This document shows positions 33,961 to 44,105 of a stretch of 64,000 nt of DNA, piece by piece. The translations under genes were made by a program, and so were the position numbers. The notes beneath the pieces were generated by a model. The model was given only the letters and a program-made list of their open reading frames with translations, did no database searches and was not told where the DNA came from. The DNA comes from Nocardia sp. BMG111209. Its GTDB lineage: Bacteria; Actinomycetota; Actinomycetes; Mycobacteriales; Mycobacteriaceae. The DNA lies in assembly GCF_000381925.1 (NCBI RefSeq), contig NZ_KB907307.1, positions 3,720,001-3,784,000 on the forward strand, written 5' to 3'. How positions within the stretch are numbered: position 1 is the first letter of the stretch; every line of letters begins with the position of its first letter.

Positions 33961-34755
33961 GTGCTCGACTACGACCGCGAGGCGGCGACCTACGACGCGA
34001 CCCGTGGGGGCGAGGAACGCGCCGACGCGGCCGCCGCCGCGATCACCACCCTGCTGCCGCCGCGCGCCGCCGTTCTGGTGGACGTCGCCTGCGGTACCGG
34101 CATCGTCGGCGCCAGGCTGCGCGGTCCGGGCCGTCGCGTCCTCGGGGTCGACCGTTCGGCCGGGATGCTCGCCCATGCCCGCCCCCGGCTCGACGCCGCG
34201 CTGCGTGGTGACGCGGGCCGTCTGCCCCTCGCGGATGCGACCGTGGACGCCGTCACCGTCGTCTGGCTGCTGCATCTGATCCCGGCCGTTCTCGTCACGG
34301 CCGCCCTCACGGAGGCTGCCCGGGTCCTGCGTCCGGGTGGCGTCCTGATCACCACGGTGAACAAGACCGCCGCCGACCACATCGCTCCCAGCGACGTGGC
34401 GGACATCATCGGCCCCGCGTATGCCGCGCACGCCGGAATCCCTACCGACGACGCGGCCGGGGTGACGACCGTCGCCGGGCACGCCGGCCTGTATCCCGCC
34501 GCCGGCACCCGGTACACCGGCCACGGTCAGGGCCGCAGCCCGGCCGACTGGGCCGCCGCCCTCCCCCACTTCCGCTGGACGGACCCCGCGCTCGTCACGC
34601 GCCTCCGCGACCGCCTCGCCGCGCTCCCCGCACAGGACCGCCCCCGTCCGGACCCGATATACACGGTGGTCTCGTTCAGGAAATCCGCCCCGGCCACCGG
34701 ACACTCGGCGCGCGAATTCGGTTCGGGCCCAAGAGGTTCCGATCCGGCGGGATAA
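33961..34755 (+). CDS. Class I SAM-dependent methyltransferase
   Basis: 264-aa methyltransferase of the UbiE/SAM type. [14 protein letters not shown] at the N-terminus, motif [15 protein letters not shown] (about residues 42-55), [18 protein letters not shown], the [13 protein letters not shown] region and [13 protein letters not shown] are all typical. The GTG at 33961 is divergent from the cobU-cobT fusion, with 91 bp between. The C-terminal 20 residues are low-complexity. Small-molecule substrate not predictable; proximity to cob genes alone is not enough to link it to corrin methylation. Confidence 0.87.
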   Translation: MLDYDREAATYDATRGGEERADAAAAAITTLLPPRAAVLVDVACGTGIVGARLRGPGRRVLGVDRSAGMLAHARPRLDAALRGDAGRLPLADATVDAVTVVWLLHLIPAVLVTAALTEAARVLRPGGVLITTVNKTAADHIAPSDVADIIGPAYAAHAGIPTDDAAGVTTVAGHAGLYPAAGTRYTGHGQGRSPADWAAALPHFRWTDPALVTRLRDRLAALPAQDRPRPDPIYTVVSFRKSAPATGHSAREFGSGPRGSDPAG

Positions 34756-34958
34756 GATGCGATCGGCGGCTGATCCGCAAGACGTCCAGAACCTCCGCAG
34801 AGCTGGACAGCACACAGGGCCGGCTCGATCCGCACCACCGGTACCCCTTCTCACCGGACTTCGCGTCGAACCGAGCTACCTTCCGAGTTCCATGAACCCG
34901 CAAGACGGATCTCCGAGTAGTGGGCGAGCGAATCGGCTCCACCACGGACGCGAAAACC

Positions 34959-35933
34959 TCAGTGCGGCACCCGAATCCCATCACCGAACCGGCGGCGATA
35001 CTCGGTCGGGGCGATACCCACCTGACGCTGGAAGTGGTGCCGCAGCAGTGCGGCCGAGCCGAAACCGCTTCGGGTGGCGATGGTTTCGAGGTCCAGGGCG
35101 GTGTCCTCGAGCAGGTGCTGTGCTTGCAGGATGCGTTGTGTGGTCAGCCATTTCACCGGGGTGGTGCCGGTTTCGGCGACGAACCGGCGGGCGAAGGTGC
35201 GGGTGGACAGGGCCGCGCGGGCGGCGAGATCCTCGACCGTGTGCTGGCGGTCGAGATGTTCGGTCATCCAGGTCAGGATGTCGGCGAGGCTGTCGGCGGG
35301 GCGGTCCACGACCGGTCGTTCGATGAACTGGCGCTGGCCGCCGTCGCGCTGCGGCGGCACCACCATCCGGCGGGCGATCCGGTTCGCCGCGGTGCTGCCC
35401 AGTTCGCGGCGGACCAGGTGCAGGCAGGCGTCGATGCCGGCGGCGGTGCCGGCGCTGGTGATCAGTGAACCCTCGTCGACGAACAACACATCGGGATCGA
35501 CGGTCGCCGACGGATAGCGGCGGGCCAGTTGTGCGACGTAGCGCCAGTGGGTCGTGCACTTACGGCCGTCGAGCAGGCCGGCCGCGCCGGCCAGGAAGGC
35601 ACCGGAACAGACGGTGAGCACGGTCGCGCCGGCCGCCGCGGCGTCGCGTACCGCGTCCACGATCCGGACGTCGAATTCGTGGTCGGCGAGGACCGGGAAG
35701 GCGGGAATCGCCACCAGGTCCGCGTCGCGTAATTCGTCCAGACCGTAGGTGGGGGTGATCGCGACACCGGGTGAGGAGGAGGTCAGCGGCCTGCCGGGGT
35801 CGGCCCCGCACACCCGGAAGTCGAACGGCGGCAGGCCGTCGTCGCGGCGGTCGAGCCCGAAAACCTCGCAGACCACCCCGAATTCGAACATGGCGACGTT
35901 CTCGCTGAGCACCACCGCGACCTTCGACAGCAT
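34959..35933 (-). CDS. GlxA-family AraC-type transcriptional regulator
   Basis: 324-aa regulator with an N-terminal DJ-1/PfpI-like domain: VAVVLSENVAMFEFGVVCEVFG at the start and the nucleophile-elbow-like TVCSGAFLAGAAG at about residue 107. Two AraC helix-turn-helix motifs follow (HTVEDLAARAALSTRTFARRFVAETG and LETIATRSGFGSAALLRHHF, about 230-310). Such proteins usually activate genes in response to small amines or other metabolites. Divergent from a small membrane ORF and the DUF3043 region; the target is unknown. Confidence 0.93.
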   Translation of the reverse strand: MLSKVAVVLSENVAMFEFGVVCEVFGLDRRDDGLPPFDFRVCGADPGRPLTSSSPGVAITPTYGLDELRDADLVAIPAFPVLADHEFDVRIVDAVRDAAAAGATVLTVCSGAFLAGAAGLLDGRKCTTHWRYVAQLARRYPSATVDPDVLFVDEGSLITSAGTAAGIDACLHLVRRELGSTAANRIARRMVVPPQRDGGQRQFIERPVVDRPADSLADILTWMTEHLDRQHTVEDLAARAALSTRTFARRFVAETGTTPVKWLTTQRILQAQHLLEDTALDLETIATRSGFGSAALLRHHFQRQVGIAPTEYRRRFGDGIRVPH

Positions 35934-36019
35934 GGACAGAGTGTACGTGGCGGTATATTTGCGAACAATGTCGTTACTGCCACTGGTGGCGGGAACTGTG
36001 TGAGCGAAAAATTACTGCC

Positions 36020-36169
36020 ATGCTCACTATCCTGATCCTCCTGCTGGTCGTGGCGGCGACCGGCGCCTGCCTGGACCACCGCCGCACCGAGACCACCGAA
36101 GCCGATCGCGACTCCGCCCGCATCGCGGCGGAACTGCGCGCCATCACCGGACTGCGCGAACACGGGTGA
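36020..36169 (+). CDS. Small putative membrane protein, 49 aa
   Basis: An ATG at 36020 opens a frame coding MLTILILLLVVAATGACLDH, one hydrophobic helix ending in Gly-Ala-Cys, then a charged tail with many Glu, Asp and Arg (ETTEADRDSARIAAELRAIT) that looks like a short amphipathic helix. The high third-position GC is that of real genes here. It is too short for usual gene finders and has no clear ribosome site. It lies in the gap between the divergent AraC gene and the terminator of the DUF3043 gene. Function unknown. Confidence 0.45.
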   Translation: MLTILILLLVVAATGACLDHRRTETTEADRDSARIAAELRAITGLREHG

Positions 36170-36191
36170 ATCGCTCCCACGGCAACAAAAA

Positions 36192-36216
36192 AGAGGCATC
36201 CGCGGCGGATGCCTCT
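36192..36216 (-). terminator. Rho-independent terminator after DUF3043 gene
   Basis: AGAGGCATCCG (36192-36202) pairs with CGGATGCCTCT (36206-36216) across a 3-nt loop. Read on the minus strand the hairpin is followed by TTTTTTG, a classic intrinsic terminator 12 nt past the stop of the gene at 36229. Confidence 0.9.
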
Positions 36217-36228
36217 CGTGGTTGCGGG

Positions 36229-36882
36229 CTAGACGCTCTCGCCCGGATTCACCCGGGGTTTCGGCGCGCGCATCCGGCGGATCTGCGAGGCGCGCACGAA
36301 GGCGTACCAGCCCAGCGACAGCGAGGAATCGGACGCGTCCGGGTAGCGTTCCCGCACCCGCTTGTTGATGATGCGGCCGAGTACGACCCCCTCGACCGCC
36401 ATGAACAGCATCATGACCAGCATGGCGATGGTCACATAACCCTGCACCAGCGGCGTCAGGAACATGGTGAGAATCAACACCAGCGCCAGCGGCATGAACA
36501 GGCCGACCAGGTTGCGGCGGGCGTCGACCAGATCGCGGACGTAGGCGCGGACCGGGCCGCGGTCGCGCGGTAAGAGGTATTTGTCCTCACCGGCGAGCAT
36601 GCGGGCGCGCCGGTCGGCGGCGGCGGCGCGGCGATCCGAGGAGGCCGCCTTGCGCTCGGCGCGGGTGCCGCGAGTGCCCTTGCGGCGGGCCCGCGCTTCC
36701 TTGGAGCTCATCGGGGCGGGTGCGATCGGACCGCGGCGGCGGCCCTCGGCTTCACGTCGCTTCGGGGTGGCCCGGCCCTTGCCGGCGGTGGTCGCCGCAC
36801 CGCGGGCGCTCGCCGGAACGGCCGAGGGCTCTTCGGCGAGGGTGTCGGTGGTGCTGGCGTCGCCGCGGCGGAGGAACTTCAC
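36229..36882 (-). CDS. DUF3043 membrane protein (Rv2206-like)
   Basis: 217-aa protein with a long basic, disordered N-terminus (residues 1-95, rich in Arg, Lys, Ala and Glu), then RDRGPVRAYVRDLVDARRN, two transmembrane helices (LVGLFMPLALVLILTMFL and GYVTIAMLVMMLFMAVEGVVLG, about 125-168), and RERYPD..SLGWYAFVRASQIRRMR. This is the DUF3043 layout of actinobacteria, of unknown role; the M. tuberculosis equivalent also lies near cobT and the Fe-S carrier gene (recalled). Divergent from the Fe-S gene across a 320-bp gap. Confidence 0.9.
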   Translation of the reverse strand: MKFLRRGDASTTDTLAEEPSAVPASARGAATTAGKGRATPKRREAEGRRRGPIAPAPMSSKEARARRKGTRGTRAERKAASSDRRAAAADRRARMLAGEDKYLLPRDRGPVRAYVRDLVDARRNLVGLFMPLALVLILTMFLTPLVQGYVTIAMLVMMLFMAVEGVVLGRIINKRVRERYPDASDSSLSLGWYAFVRASQIRRMRAPKPRVNPGESV

Positions 36883-37202
36883 GCGACCAGGCTATTCGAT
36901 GTCGGCCGAGTCCGGAAATGCGGTCCGGCCTGGGGTTGCCCTTGCAACCGTGTACCTGTTGTTCCACCGCCGGTCACCCGGGGTTCTTCCGCGCACAACG
37001 GCCGCAGCCGACAATTCCCCCGGACACGAGGCGCGGTCGCCGATGATTTCGCACGCCGTTTTCGGGGTGCGCGAACACGCGGCGGGCATCCGGGTGGCAA
37101 GATTGGAATAGCCGACCGCGAGCCGGCGTTGACGGCAGGCAAGCGTGAGGCGCGCGAGCCGAGCGCTGTTCACGGGTTGAACACGGGTCCTTAGGAGAGT
37201 TC
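36883..37202. other. Divergent intergenic region upstream of Fe-S carrier gene
   Basis: No gene is supported here. The only distinct element is the inverted repeat at 37167. TTAGGAGAG at about 37190-37199 is the ribosome site of the next gene. The remainder presumably holds promoters for both directions. Confidence 0.5.
37167..37183. promoter_or_regulatory. TGTTCA-N5-TGAACA dyad upstream of erpA
   Basis: Perfect 6-bp arms separated by 5 bp, 20 bp before the ATG and immediately ahead of the ribosome site. A repressor bound here would block transcription or initiation of the Fe-S gene. The regulator is not known. Confidence 0.5.
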
Positions 37203-37559
37203 ATGACTGTGCAGAACGAGACCGCGACCGCCATCCACGGTGTGACTCTGACCGAGGCTGCCGCCGGTAAGGCGAAGGCGCTGCTCGATCAGGAGGGTCG
37301 CGACGATCTGGCGCTGCGGATCGCCGTGCAGCCGGGTGGTTGCGCGGGACTGCGTTACCAGCTCTTCTTCGACGATCGCGCCCTCGACGGCGACCTGGTC
37401 GTCGAATTCGGTGGCGTGAACCTGGTCGTCGACCGGATGAGCGCTCCGTATGTGCAGGGCGCGGCGATCGACTTCGTCGACACCATCGAGAAGCAGGGTT
37501 TCACCATCGACAACCCGAACGCCACCGGCTCCTGCGCCTGCGGCGACAGCTTCAACTGA
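37203..37559 (+). CDS. erpA: Iron-sulfur cluster carrier, HesB/IscA/ErpA family
   Basis: 118-aa A-type Fe-S carrier. It has the three conserved cysteines in PGGCAGLRY and GSCACGDSF, with VTLTEAAAGKAKALLDQEG at the N-terminus. It accepts or inserts 2Fe-2S or 4Fe-4S clusters in target enzymes; LipA, encoded 10 kb away, is one such client in general. TTAGGAG lies ahead of the ATG. A hairpin at 37570 ends the unit before adoK. The orthologue Rv2204c (recalled) has the same neighbourhood. Confidence 0.93.
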   Translation: MTVQNETATAIHGVTLTEAAAGKAKALLDQEGRDDLALRIAVQPGGCAGLRYQLFFDDRALDGDLVVEFGGVNLVVDRMSAPYVQGAAIDFVDTIEKQGFTIDNPNATGSCACGDSFN

Positions 37560-37569
37560 GATTTCCCCC

Positions 37570-37602
37570 ACAGCGCGGGTCCCGACCACGGACCCGCGCT
37601 GT
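37570..37602 (+). terminator. Hairpin after erpA
   Basis: ACAGCGCGGGTCC (37570-37582) pairs with GGACCCGCGCTGT (37590-37602) around a 7-nt loop, 10 nt past the stop. Confidence 0.75.
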
Positions 37603-37692
37603 TCGTGCGCCCGTCGGTCTTACTTCCTGGGATGCGTACGCGGTACGCTGAGTCGGACAAGCCTTCAGGCTGATCTCGCCTCGACACACTAA

Positions 37693-38679
<987 letters not shown>

Positions 38680-38785
38680 CCGACCGGACGCCGGAGCAGG
38701 ATTCGCCCGCGCTTTTCCTGTAACCGCGATTCTCCCTATCAATGGGCCTGGACGCGGTGAGAAGTCACATGACCGGGCGTGAAGT

Positions 38786-38806
38786 CTATTGACACACAGA
38801 CAATAG
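38786..38806. promoter_or_regulatory. Inverted repeat upstream of MBL hydrolase gene
   Basis: CTATTG at 38786-38791 and CAATAG at 38801-38806 face each other across 9 bp, ending 9 bp before the start codon. A TTGACA (38789-38794) overlaps the left arm, but no matching -10 fits before the ATG, so an operator is the better reading. Confidence 0.4.
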
Positions 38807-38815
38807 GGTGGGTGT

Positions 38816-39529
38816 ATGGGATCCGACCGCTTGTATTTCCGTCAGCTCCTCGCCGGCCGCGACTGGGCCGTGGGCGATCCGATCGCCACCCAGATGCGCA
38901 ACTTCGCCTACCTCATCGGTGACCGGGAGACCGGCGAATGTGTGGTGGTCGATCCGGCGTACGCGGCGGGCGATCTCGTCGACCTCGTCGAGGCGGACGG
39001 ACTGCGGCTGACCGGTGTGCTGGCCACCCATCACCATCCGGATCACGTCGGCGGCACGATGCTCGGATTCACCCTGCGCGGCGTGCGGGAACTGCTGGAA
39101 CGGGTGCAGGTGCCGGTGCACGTGCAGCGGGAGGAGCTGTCCTGGGTGGCGAACGTCACCGGAATCGCGCCCGGCGAGCTGACCGGTCACGATCACGGCG
39201 ATATCGTCACCGTCGGAGCCCTGGACATCGAACTGCTGCACACGCCCGGTCACACGCCCGGCAGCCAGTGCTTCCTGGTGGCCGACCGGCTGGTGGCCGG
39301 CGACACGCTGTTCGTCGACGGCTGCGGCCGGACCGATTTCCCCGGCGGCGACTCCGACGCGATGTTCCGCAGCCTGCGGTATCTGGCGGATCTGAAGGGT
39401 GATCCGGTGGTGTATCCGGGGCACTGGTATTCCCAGGAACCCAATGCCGCGCTGTCCCAGGTCCGCGACAGCAATTACGTGATGCGGCCGCAGACCCTGG
39501 ACCAGTGGCACGCGCTGATGCCGGGCTGA
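38816..39529 (+). CDS. MBL-fold metallohydrolase, glyoxalase II-like
   Basis: 237-aa metallo-beta-lactamase-fold protein. The metal site THHHPDHVGG is near residue 72, HTPGHTPGSQCF near 142, VAGDTLFVDGCGRTDFPGG near 160 and VVYPGHWY near 201, giving all zinc or iron ligands. Such enzymes hydrolyse S-acyl thiols such as lactoyl conjugates of mycothiol-type thiols, or oxidise persulfides. The ATG follows a small dyad closely, so it may be regulated on its own. It converges with ilvE. Confidence 0.9.
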   Translation: MGSDRLYFRQLLAGRDWAVGDPIATQMRNFAYLIGDRETGECVVVDPAYAAGDLVDLVEADGLRLTGVLATHHHPDHVGGTMLGFTLRGVRELLERVQVPVHVQREELSWVANVTGIAPGELTGHDHGDIVTVGALDIELLHTPGHTPGSQCFLVADRLVAGDTLFVDGCGRTDFPGGDSDAMFRSLRYLADLKGDPVVYPGHWYSQEPNAALSQVRDSNYVMRPQTLDQWHALMPG

Positions 39530-39573
39530 AATCGCCGGCGGGCCGCGGCCATCGCGGCGGCCTGGCACGCCCG

Positions 39574-40674
39574 TCAGGCCAGGGTGCGCAGCCAGCCGTG
39601 GTTGTCGGCGAAGGTGCCGCGCTGGATTCCGGTCAGGGTGTCGCGCAGGGCCATGGTGACCTCGCCCGGCTCGCCGGTGCCGATGGTGAACTCGCCGTCC
39701 TCCGACCGCACCGAGGCAACCGGGATCACGACGGCGGCGGTACCGCAGCCGAAGACCTCGGTGATCGCACCGGATTCGGCCCCCTCGCGCAGCTCTTCCA
39801 CCGAGATCTTGCGCTCCTCCACCTGATAGCCGGAATCGGCGGCCAGGGTGATCAGCGAATCGCGGGTGATGCCGGGTAGCAGCGAGCCGGACAGTTCCGG
39901 GGTGACCAGCCGGGCCTCGGAACCCGCGCCGAATACGAAGAACAGGTTGTTGGTACCCATCTCCTCGATGTAGCGATGCTCACAGGCGTCGAGCCAGACG
40001 ACCTGGTCACAGCCCTTGTCGGCGGCCTGCCTCTGGGCCAGCAGCGAGGCGGCGTAGTTACCGGCGGCCTTCGCCTCGCCGGTGCCGCCGGGCGCGGCCC
40101 GCACGAATTCGGTGGACAGCCACACCCGCACCGGCTTGAGCCCACGCGGGAAGTACGCACCCGCCGGCGAGGCCAGCAGCATGTACTTGTACGCCTCGGC
40201 CGGCTTCACGCCCAGGCCGACCTCGGTGGAGAACACGAACGGGCGAAGGTACAGCGACTCCTCGCCGCCCGCGGCGGGCACCCAGTCGGCGTCCACCTCG
40301 AGCAGCTGCCGCACCGATTCGACGAACAGTTCCTCCGGCAGTTCGGCCATTGCCATCCGGCGGGCCGAGCGCCGCAGCCGCGCGGCGTTGGCGTCGACGC
40401 GGAAGGTCGCGATGCTGCCGTCGGCCTGCCGGTACGCCTTGAGGCCCTCGAAAATCGCCTGACCGTAGTGGAACACCATGGTCGCCGGGTCCATCGCCAC
40501 CGGTCCGTACGGCTCCACCCGGGCGTTGGCCCACTGCCCGTCGGCGTACTCGATGGTCACCATGTGATCGGTGAAGTACCGGCCGAAACCGGGCTCCGCG
40601 AGTATCTCCTGTCGCCGCTGCGCCGGAACGGGCGCGGGATGCGGAACACGGACGAACTGCGCGGCGACTGTCAT
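39574..40674 (-). CDS. ilvE: Branched-chain amino acid aminotransferase
   Basis: 366-aa class IV PLP enzyme. The PLP Lys lies in [12 protein letters not shown], followed by [20 protein letters not shown], which contains the conserved Glu, and [28 protein letters not shown] is the N-terminal substrate loop. It makes or degrades Leu, Ile and Val with 2-oxoglutarate. It is 72 nt downstream of gcvT on the same strand, as in mycobacteria. Confidence 0.95.
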   Translation of the reverse strand: MTVAAQFVRVPHPAPVPAQRRQEILAEPGFGRYFTDHMVTIEYADGQWANARVEPYGPVAMDPATMVFHYGQAIFEGLKAYRQADGSIATFRVDANAARLRRSARRMAMAELPEELFVESVRQLLEVDADWVPAAGGEESLYLRPFVFSTEVGLGVKPAEAYKYMLLASPAGAYFPRGLKPVRVWLSTEFVRAAPGGTGEAKAAGNYAASLLAQRQAADKGCDQVVWLDACEHRYIEEMGTNNLFFVFGAGSEARLVTPELSGSLLPGITRDSLITLAADSGYQVEERKISVEELREGAESGAITEVFGCGTAAVVIPVASVRSEDGEFTIGTGEPGEVTMALRDTLTGIQRGTFADNHGWLRTLA

Positions 40675-40746
40675 GCCTGGAATCCTAGAACGGCCCGCTC
40701 ACCCGCCGACAGCGTGGTACGAGCAAATTCCGCCCCGGACGCACCG

Positions 40747-41847
40747 TCAGGAGGTGTGCGGGGTGACGAACGGCGGCCGGACGACCTCCGCGCGCAGCCG
40801 GCGGCCGCGGACGTCGACCTCCACCTCGGCACCGGGTTCCAGGCCCGCGGCGGTATCGAGCAGGGCCAGTGCGATACCGGCCTCCAGGCTGGGTGAGAAG
40901 GTGCCGGAGGTGGTCTCGCCGACGACGTCGCCGCCGCGCAGGACGGTCTGGCCGCCGCGCAGGACGCCGCGATCGATCGCCCTGAGGCCCATCAGGATTC
41001 GGCGCGGTCCGGCCGACTTCTCCTGTTCCAGTGCGGCTTTGCCCCAGAACTGCGGCTTCTTCCAGCCCACGGCCCACCCGGCGCGTGCCTGCACCGGCGA
41101 GATGTCCGCGGACAACTCGTGCCCGTGCAGCGGATAGCCCATCTCGGTGCGCAGGGTGTCGCGGGCGCCGAGCCCGGCGGGCAGGCCGCCGACGGCGGTG
41201 ACCTCCGCCAGCAGCGCCCGGAACAGCGGTTCCGCCTCGGCCCAGCGCGGCAGCAGTTCGTAGCCGTGCTCACCGGTGTATCCGGTGCGGCACACCCGGA
41301 CCGGGGAGCCGTGCCGATCCGCGTCGGCGTAGGCCATGTACTCCATATCGGCGGGCAGGCCGAGGGCCGCGAGCACGTCGGCCGAGCGCGGGCCCTGCAC
41401 CGCGAACACCGCGTAGTCGCGATGCAGGTCCGTCACGGTGACATCGGCGGGCGCGGCCGCGGCCAGCGCGGCGACCACCGCGGGGGTGTTGGCGGCGTTG
41501 GGTACCAGGAAGATCTCGTCGTCGGCGACGTAGTAGGCGATCAGATCGTCGACGACACCGCCGGCCTCGGTGCAGCACAGCGTGTATTGCGCCTTGCCCG
41601 GCCGGATCCGGTGCAGATCGTTGGTCAGGGCGGCGTTCACGAATTCCGCGGCCCCCGGCCCGCGCACCACCGCCTTGCCCAGATGGCTGACGTCGAACAG
41701 CCCGGCCGCGGACCGCACCGCGAGATGCTCGCGCACGGTACCGCCGTACTGGACCGGCATCTCCCATCCCCCGAACGGCGCGAATTTCGCGCCGAGCTCC
41801 GCGTGGACGGCGTGGATGGGGCCTTGCAGCAGCTGGGAGTCGCTCAC
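40747..41847 (-). CDS. gcvT: Glycine cleavage system T protein (aminomethyltransferase)
   Basis: 366-aa tetrahydrofolate-dependent aminomethyltransferase. It releases ammonia and the one-carbon unit from the aminomethyl-lipoyl H protein. Motifs include [45 protein letters not shown] and [18 protein letters not shown]. The GTG at 41847 aligns with GcvT N-termini. The H and P proteins are not in the window. Divergent from the leucyl aminopeptidase with 114 bp between; I see no glycine riboswitch-like structure. Confidence 0.95.
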   Translation of the reverse strand: MSDSQLLQGPIHAVHAELGAKFAPFGGWEMPVQYGGTVREHLAVRSAAGLFDVSHLGKAVVRGPGAAEFVNAALTNDLHRIRPGKAQYTLCCTEAGGVVDDLIAYYVADDEIFLVPNAANTPAVVAALAAAAPADVTVTDLHRDYAVFAVQGPRSADVLAALGLPADMEYMAYADADRHGSPVRVCRTGYTGEHGYELLPRWAEAEPLFRALLAEVTAVGGLPAGLGARDTLRTEMGYPLHGHELSADISPVQARAGWAVGWKKPQFWGKAALEQEKSAGPRRILMGLRAIDRGVLRGGQTVLRGGDVVGETTSGTFSPSLEAGIALALLDTAAGLEPGAEVEVDVRGRRLRAEVVRPPFVTPHTS

Positions 41848-41961
41848 CCGCCGGAGCTTACTGCGGCGGGGGCCGCTCGCGGGTCCACCGGTGCCGACAC
41901 GTGATTCCGCGGGTGAGCGCCGGAAGGACGGGACGGGGTGGGCGACAGTAGCCTTGGGCGC

Positions 41962-43470
41962 ATGACAGCTGTTGCAGATCGTTCGCTCGGACCGGAACTC
42001 GCGCGCATCACCGACATCGGGACGGACACCGATGTTCTCGTGATCGGACTCGTCATCACGGAGGACGGCCCCGCGCTCGCGCCGGCCGACGCCTTCGGCG
42101 ATGTGCTCGGCGCGGAGGTCCGCGAATCCCTGCTGCAGCAGCTGCGCGCGGTCGGCGCGAAGGGTAAGCCCGAGGAGCTGACCCGGATTCCGGCGCCGGC
42201 CGGGCTGCCGGTCACCAGCGTGCTGGCCGTCGGTCTCGGCGCGGCCGAGAAGGTCGACGCCGAGCAGGTCCGCAAGTCGGCCGGCGTGGCCGGGCGGGCG
42301 CTGGCCGGGATCGGCACCGCCGCCACCACGCTGTCCGGACTGGATCTCGGCGCGGCGGCGGAGGGCTTCTATCTCGGCGCCTACACCTTCACCCCGTTCA
42401 AGTCGGACAAATCCGCGCCGAAGCCGGACGAGCAGCGCGTCCAGCGGGTCGAATTCCTGGTCCCCGCACCGGATTCCGGTGAGCAGGAGCTGTTCCGGGC
42501 CCAGGCGGTGGCCGAGGCCGTCGCCACCGCACGCGATTTCGTCAACACCCCGCCGAACCGGCTCTACCCGGCCGAATTCGCCGCGCGCGCAGCCGAACTG
42601 GCCACCGCGGCCGGTCTCGAGGTCGAGGTGCTCGACGAGAAGACGTTGGCGGACAACGGTTTCGGCGGCATCGTCGGCGTCGGCCAGGGCTCCTCGCGGC
42701 CGCCGCGGCTGGTCCGCATCACCTACGCCGGCGGCCCGAAGAAGGTGGCGCTGATCGGCAAGGGCATCACCTTCGACACCGGCGGCATCTCGATCAAGCC
42801 GGCCGCGAACATGGAGAACATGACCTCCGATATGGCGGGCGCCGCGGCGGTCATCGCGACCACGCTGCTCGCGGCCCGGCTGGGGCTGCCGGTCACCGTC
42901 ACCGCCACCGTGCCGATGGCCGAGAACATGCCGTCGGACACCGCACAGCGGCCCGGTGACGTCATCACCCAGTACGGCGGCATCACCGTCGAGGTGATCA
43001 ACACCGACGCCGAGGGCCGGCTGATCCTCGCCGACGCCATCGTCCGCGCGGGCGAGGACTCCCCCGACTACCTGATCGACGTGGCCACCCTGACCGGCGC
43101 GCAGCTGGTCGCGCTCGGCGCCCGCACCCCGGGCGTGATGGGCACCGAGGAGTTCCGCGACCGGGTCGCGCGGCTGTCCCAGGCCGCCGGCGAGAACGGC
43201 TGGGCGATGCCGCTGCCGGCCGAGCTGCGGCCCGACCTGAACTCGAAGGTCGCCGACCTCGCCAACGTCTCGCCGCACCGCAACGGCGGCATGCTGGTGG
43301 CCGGGCTGTACCTCAAGGAGTTCGTGCCCGAGGGCGTGCAGTGGGCCCACCTCGACGTCGCCGGCCCGGCGTACAACACCGGCGGGCCGTACGGCTACGT
43401 CGGCAAGGGTGGTACGGGCGTACCGGTTCGCACCCTGATCGCGGTACTGGACGACATCGCCGCCGAATAG
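41962..43470 (+). CDS. pepA: Leucyl aminopeptidase (M17 family)
   Basis: 502-aa two-metal aminopeptidase; removes N-terminal residues from peptides in the cytoplasm. The catalytic core has [30 protein letters not shown] and [13 protein letters not shown], which give the Lys, Asp, Glu and Arg residues of the M17 site. The N-terminal domain of about 165 residues is the usual variable one. The ATG at 41962 was chosen over one at 41938. Called pepB in M. tuberculosis (recalled), with the same neighbours. Confidence 0.95.
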   Translation: MTAVADRSLGPELARITDIGTDTDVLVIGLVITEDGPALAPADAFGDVLGAEVRESLLQQLRAVGAKGKPEELTRIPAPAGLPVTSVLAVGLGAAEKVDAEQVRKSAGVAGRALAGIGTAATTLSGLDLGAAAEGFYLGAYTFTPFKSDKSAPKPDEQRVQRVEFLVPAPDSGEQELFRAQAVAEAVATARDFVNTPPNRLYPAEFAARAAELATAAGLEVEVLDEKTLADNGFGGIVGVGQGSSRPPRLVRITYAGGPKKVALIGKGITFDTGGISIKPAANMENMTSDMAGAAAVIATTLLAARLGLPVTVTATVPMAENMPSDTAQRPGDVITQYGGITVEVINTDAEGRLILADAIVRAGEDSPDYLIDVATLTGAQLVALGARTPGVMGTEEFRDRVARLSQAAGENGWAMPLPAELRPDLNSKVADLANVSPHRNGGMLVAGLYLKEFVPEGVQWAHLDVAGPAYNTGGPYGYVGKGGTGVPVRTLIAVLDDIAAE

Positions 43471-43479
43471 GCCCGCGGC

Positions 43480-43827
43480 CTACCGGTGATCGCGCAGATC
43501 GTCCTCGACGGCTCGCCGACGTTCGATGCGCCGGCGAGCGTCGAAATCCCGCATCCGCTGCGGATATCCGGTGCGCCGCACGTCGTAGACGGGGATCTGC
43601 AGGCGGCTCGACAATCGCTGCGCGCCACGCTCCCCCACGACGCGCCGCGTCCACTCACCGTCGGCCGCCACCAGCACCACGGTGACATCGGTCACCGTGG
43701 TGCGGGGCTCGACGTACGCCTCCACGCCGGGATGCCCACGCACCCAATCGGCCAGATACCGCGCGTCGGCGGTATCCGGACCGCCGGCGCCCCGCACCGA
43801 TCGGCGGAAACGATCGAGCATGCCCAT
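43480..43827 (-). CDS. Hypothetical protein, 115 aa
   Basis: Short basic protein starting MGMLDRFRRSV, with a central beta-rich part (TTVTDVTVVLVAADGEWTRRVVG) and a strongly Arg-rich C-terminus (RMRDFDARRRIERRR) likely to be helical and perhaps nucleic acid-binding. AAGGAGG lies 10 nt before the ATG, which supports this start over a longer frame back to 44100. It converges with pepA (9 nt between stops) and is divergent from sucB. No family recognised. Confidence 0.7.
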   Translation of the reverse strand: MGMLDRFRRSVRGAGGPDTADARYLADWVRGHPGVEAYVEPRTTVTDVTVVLVAADGEWTRRVVGERGAQRLSSRLQIPVYDVRRTGYPQRMRDFDARRRIERRRAVEDDLRDHR

Positions 43828-44105
43828 CCCCGCCCCACCTCCTTCTCCGGACACCGGAACACTCACACCCGGTTCATCGATACTGCCAGCGGCGGAGTTT
43901 CGGTGCCGCCGCCGAAACACCGCCGCCCTGTGGTAAGCCCCCGCCGGGCGAGTGCAAGGATGGAACACCGGAAACAACGAACCCACACGGATCTCCGGTG
44001 CCACGCAGAACGTTCGGTGGCGTGGGACATTCATCGCGACCGCGGTGGGCGCCCGCCAGAGACAACTGTTGTAGACCCGTCGAGCAGTTATAGGAGTCAA
44101 CGGAC

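Noticed and set aside
38789..38794. TTGACA as a -35 box for the MBL gene
   Set aside because: A -10 at the right distance would overlap the start codon; the hexamer is better explained as part of an inverted repeat.
41848..41961. Glycine riboswitch ahead of gcvT
   Set aside because: The gap is only 114 bp and I could not find the conserved paired elements of a glycine aptamer.
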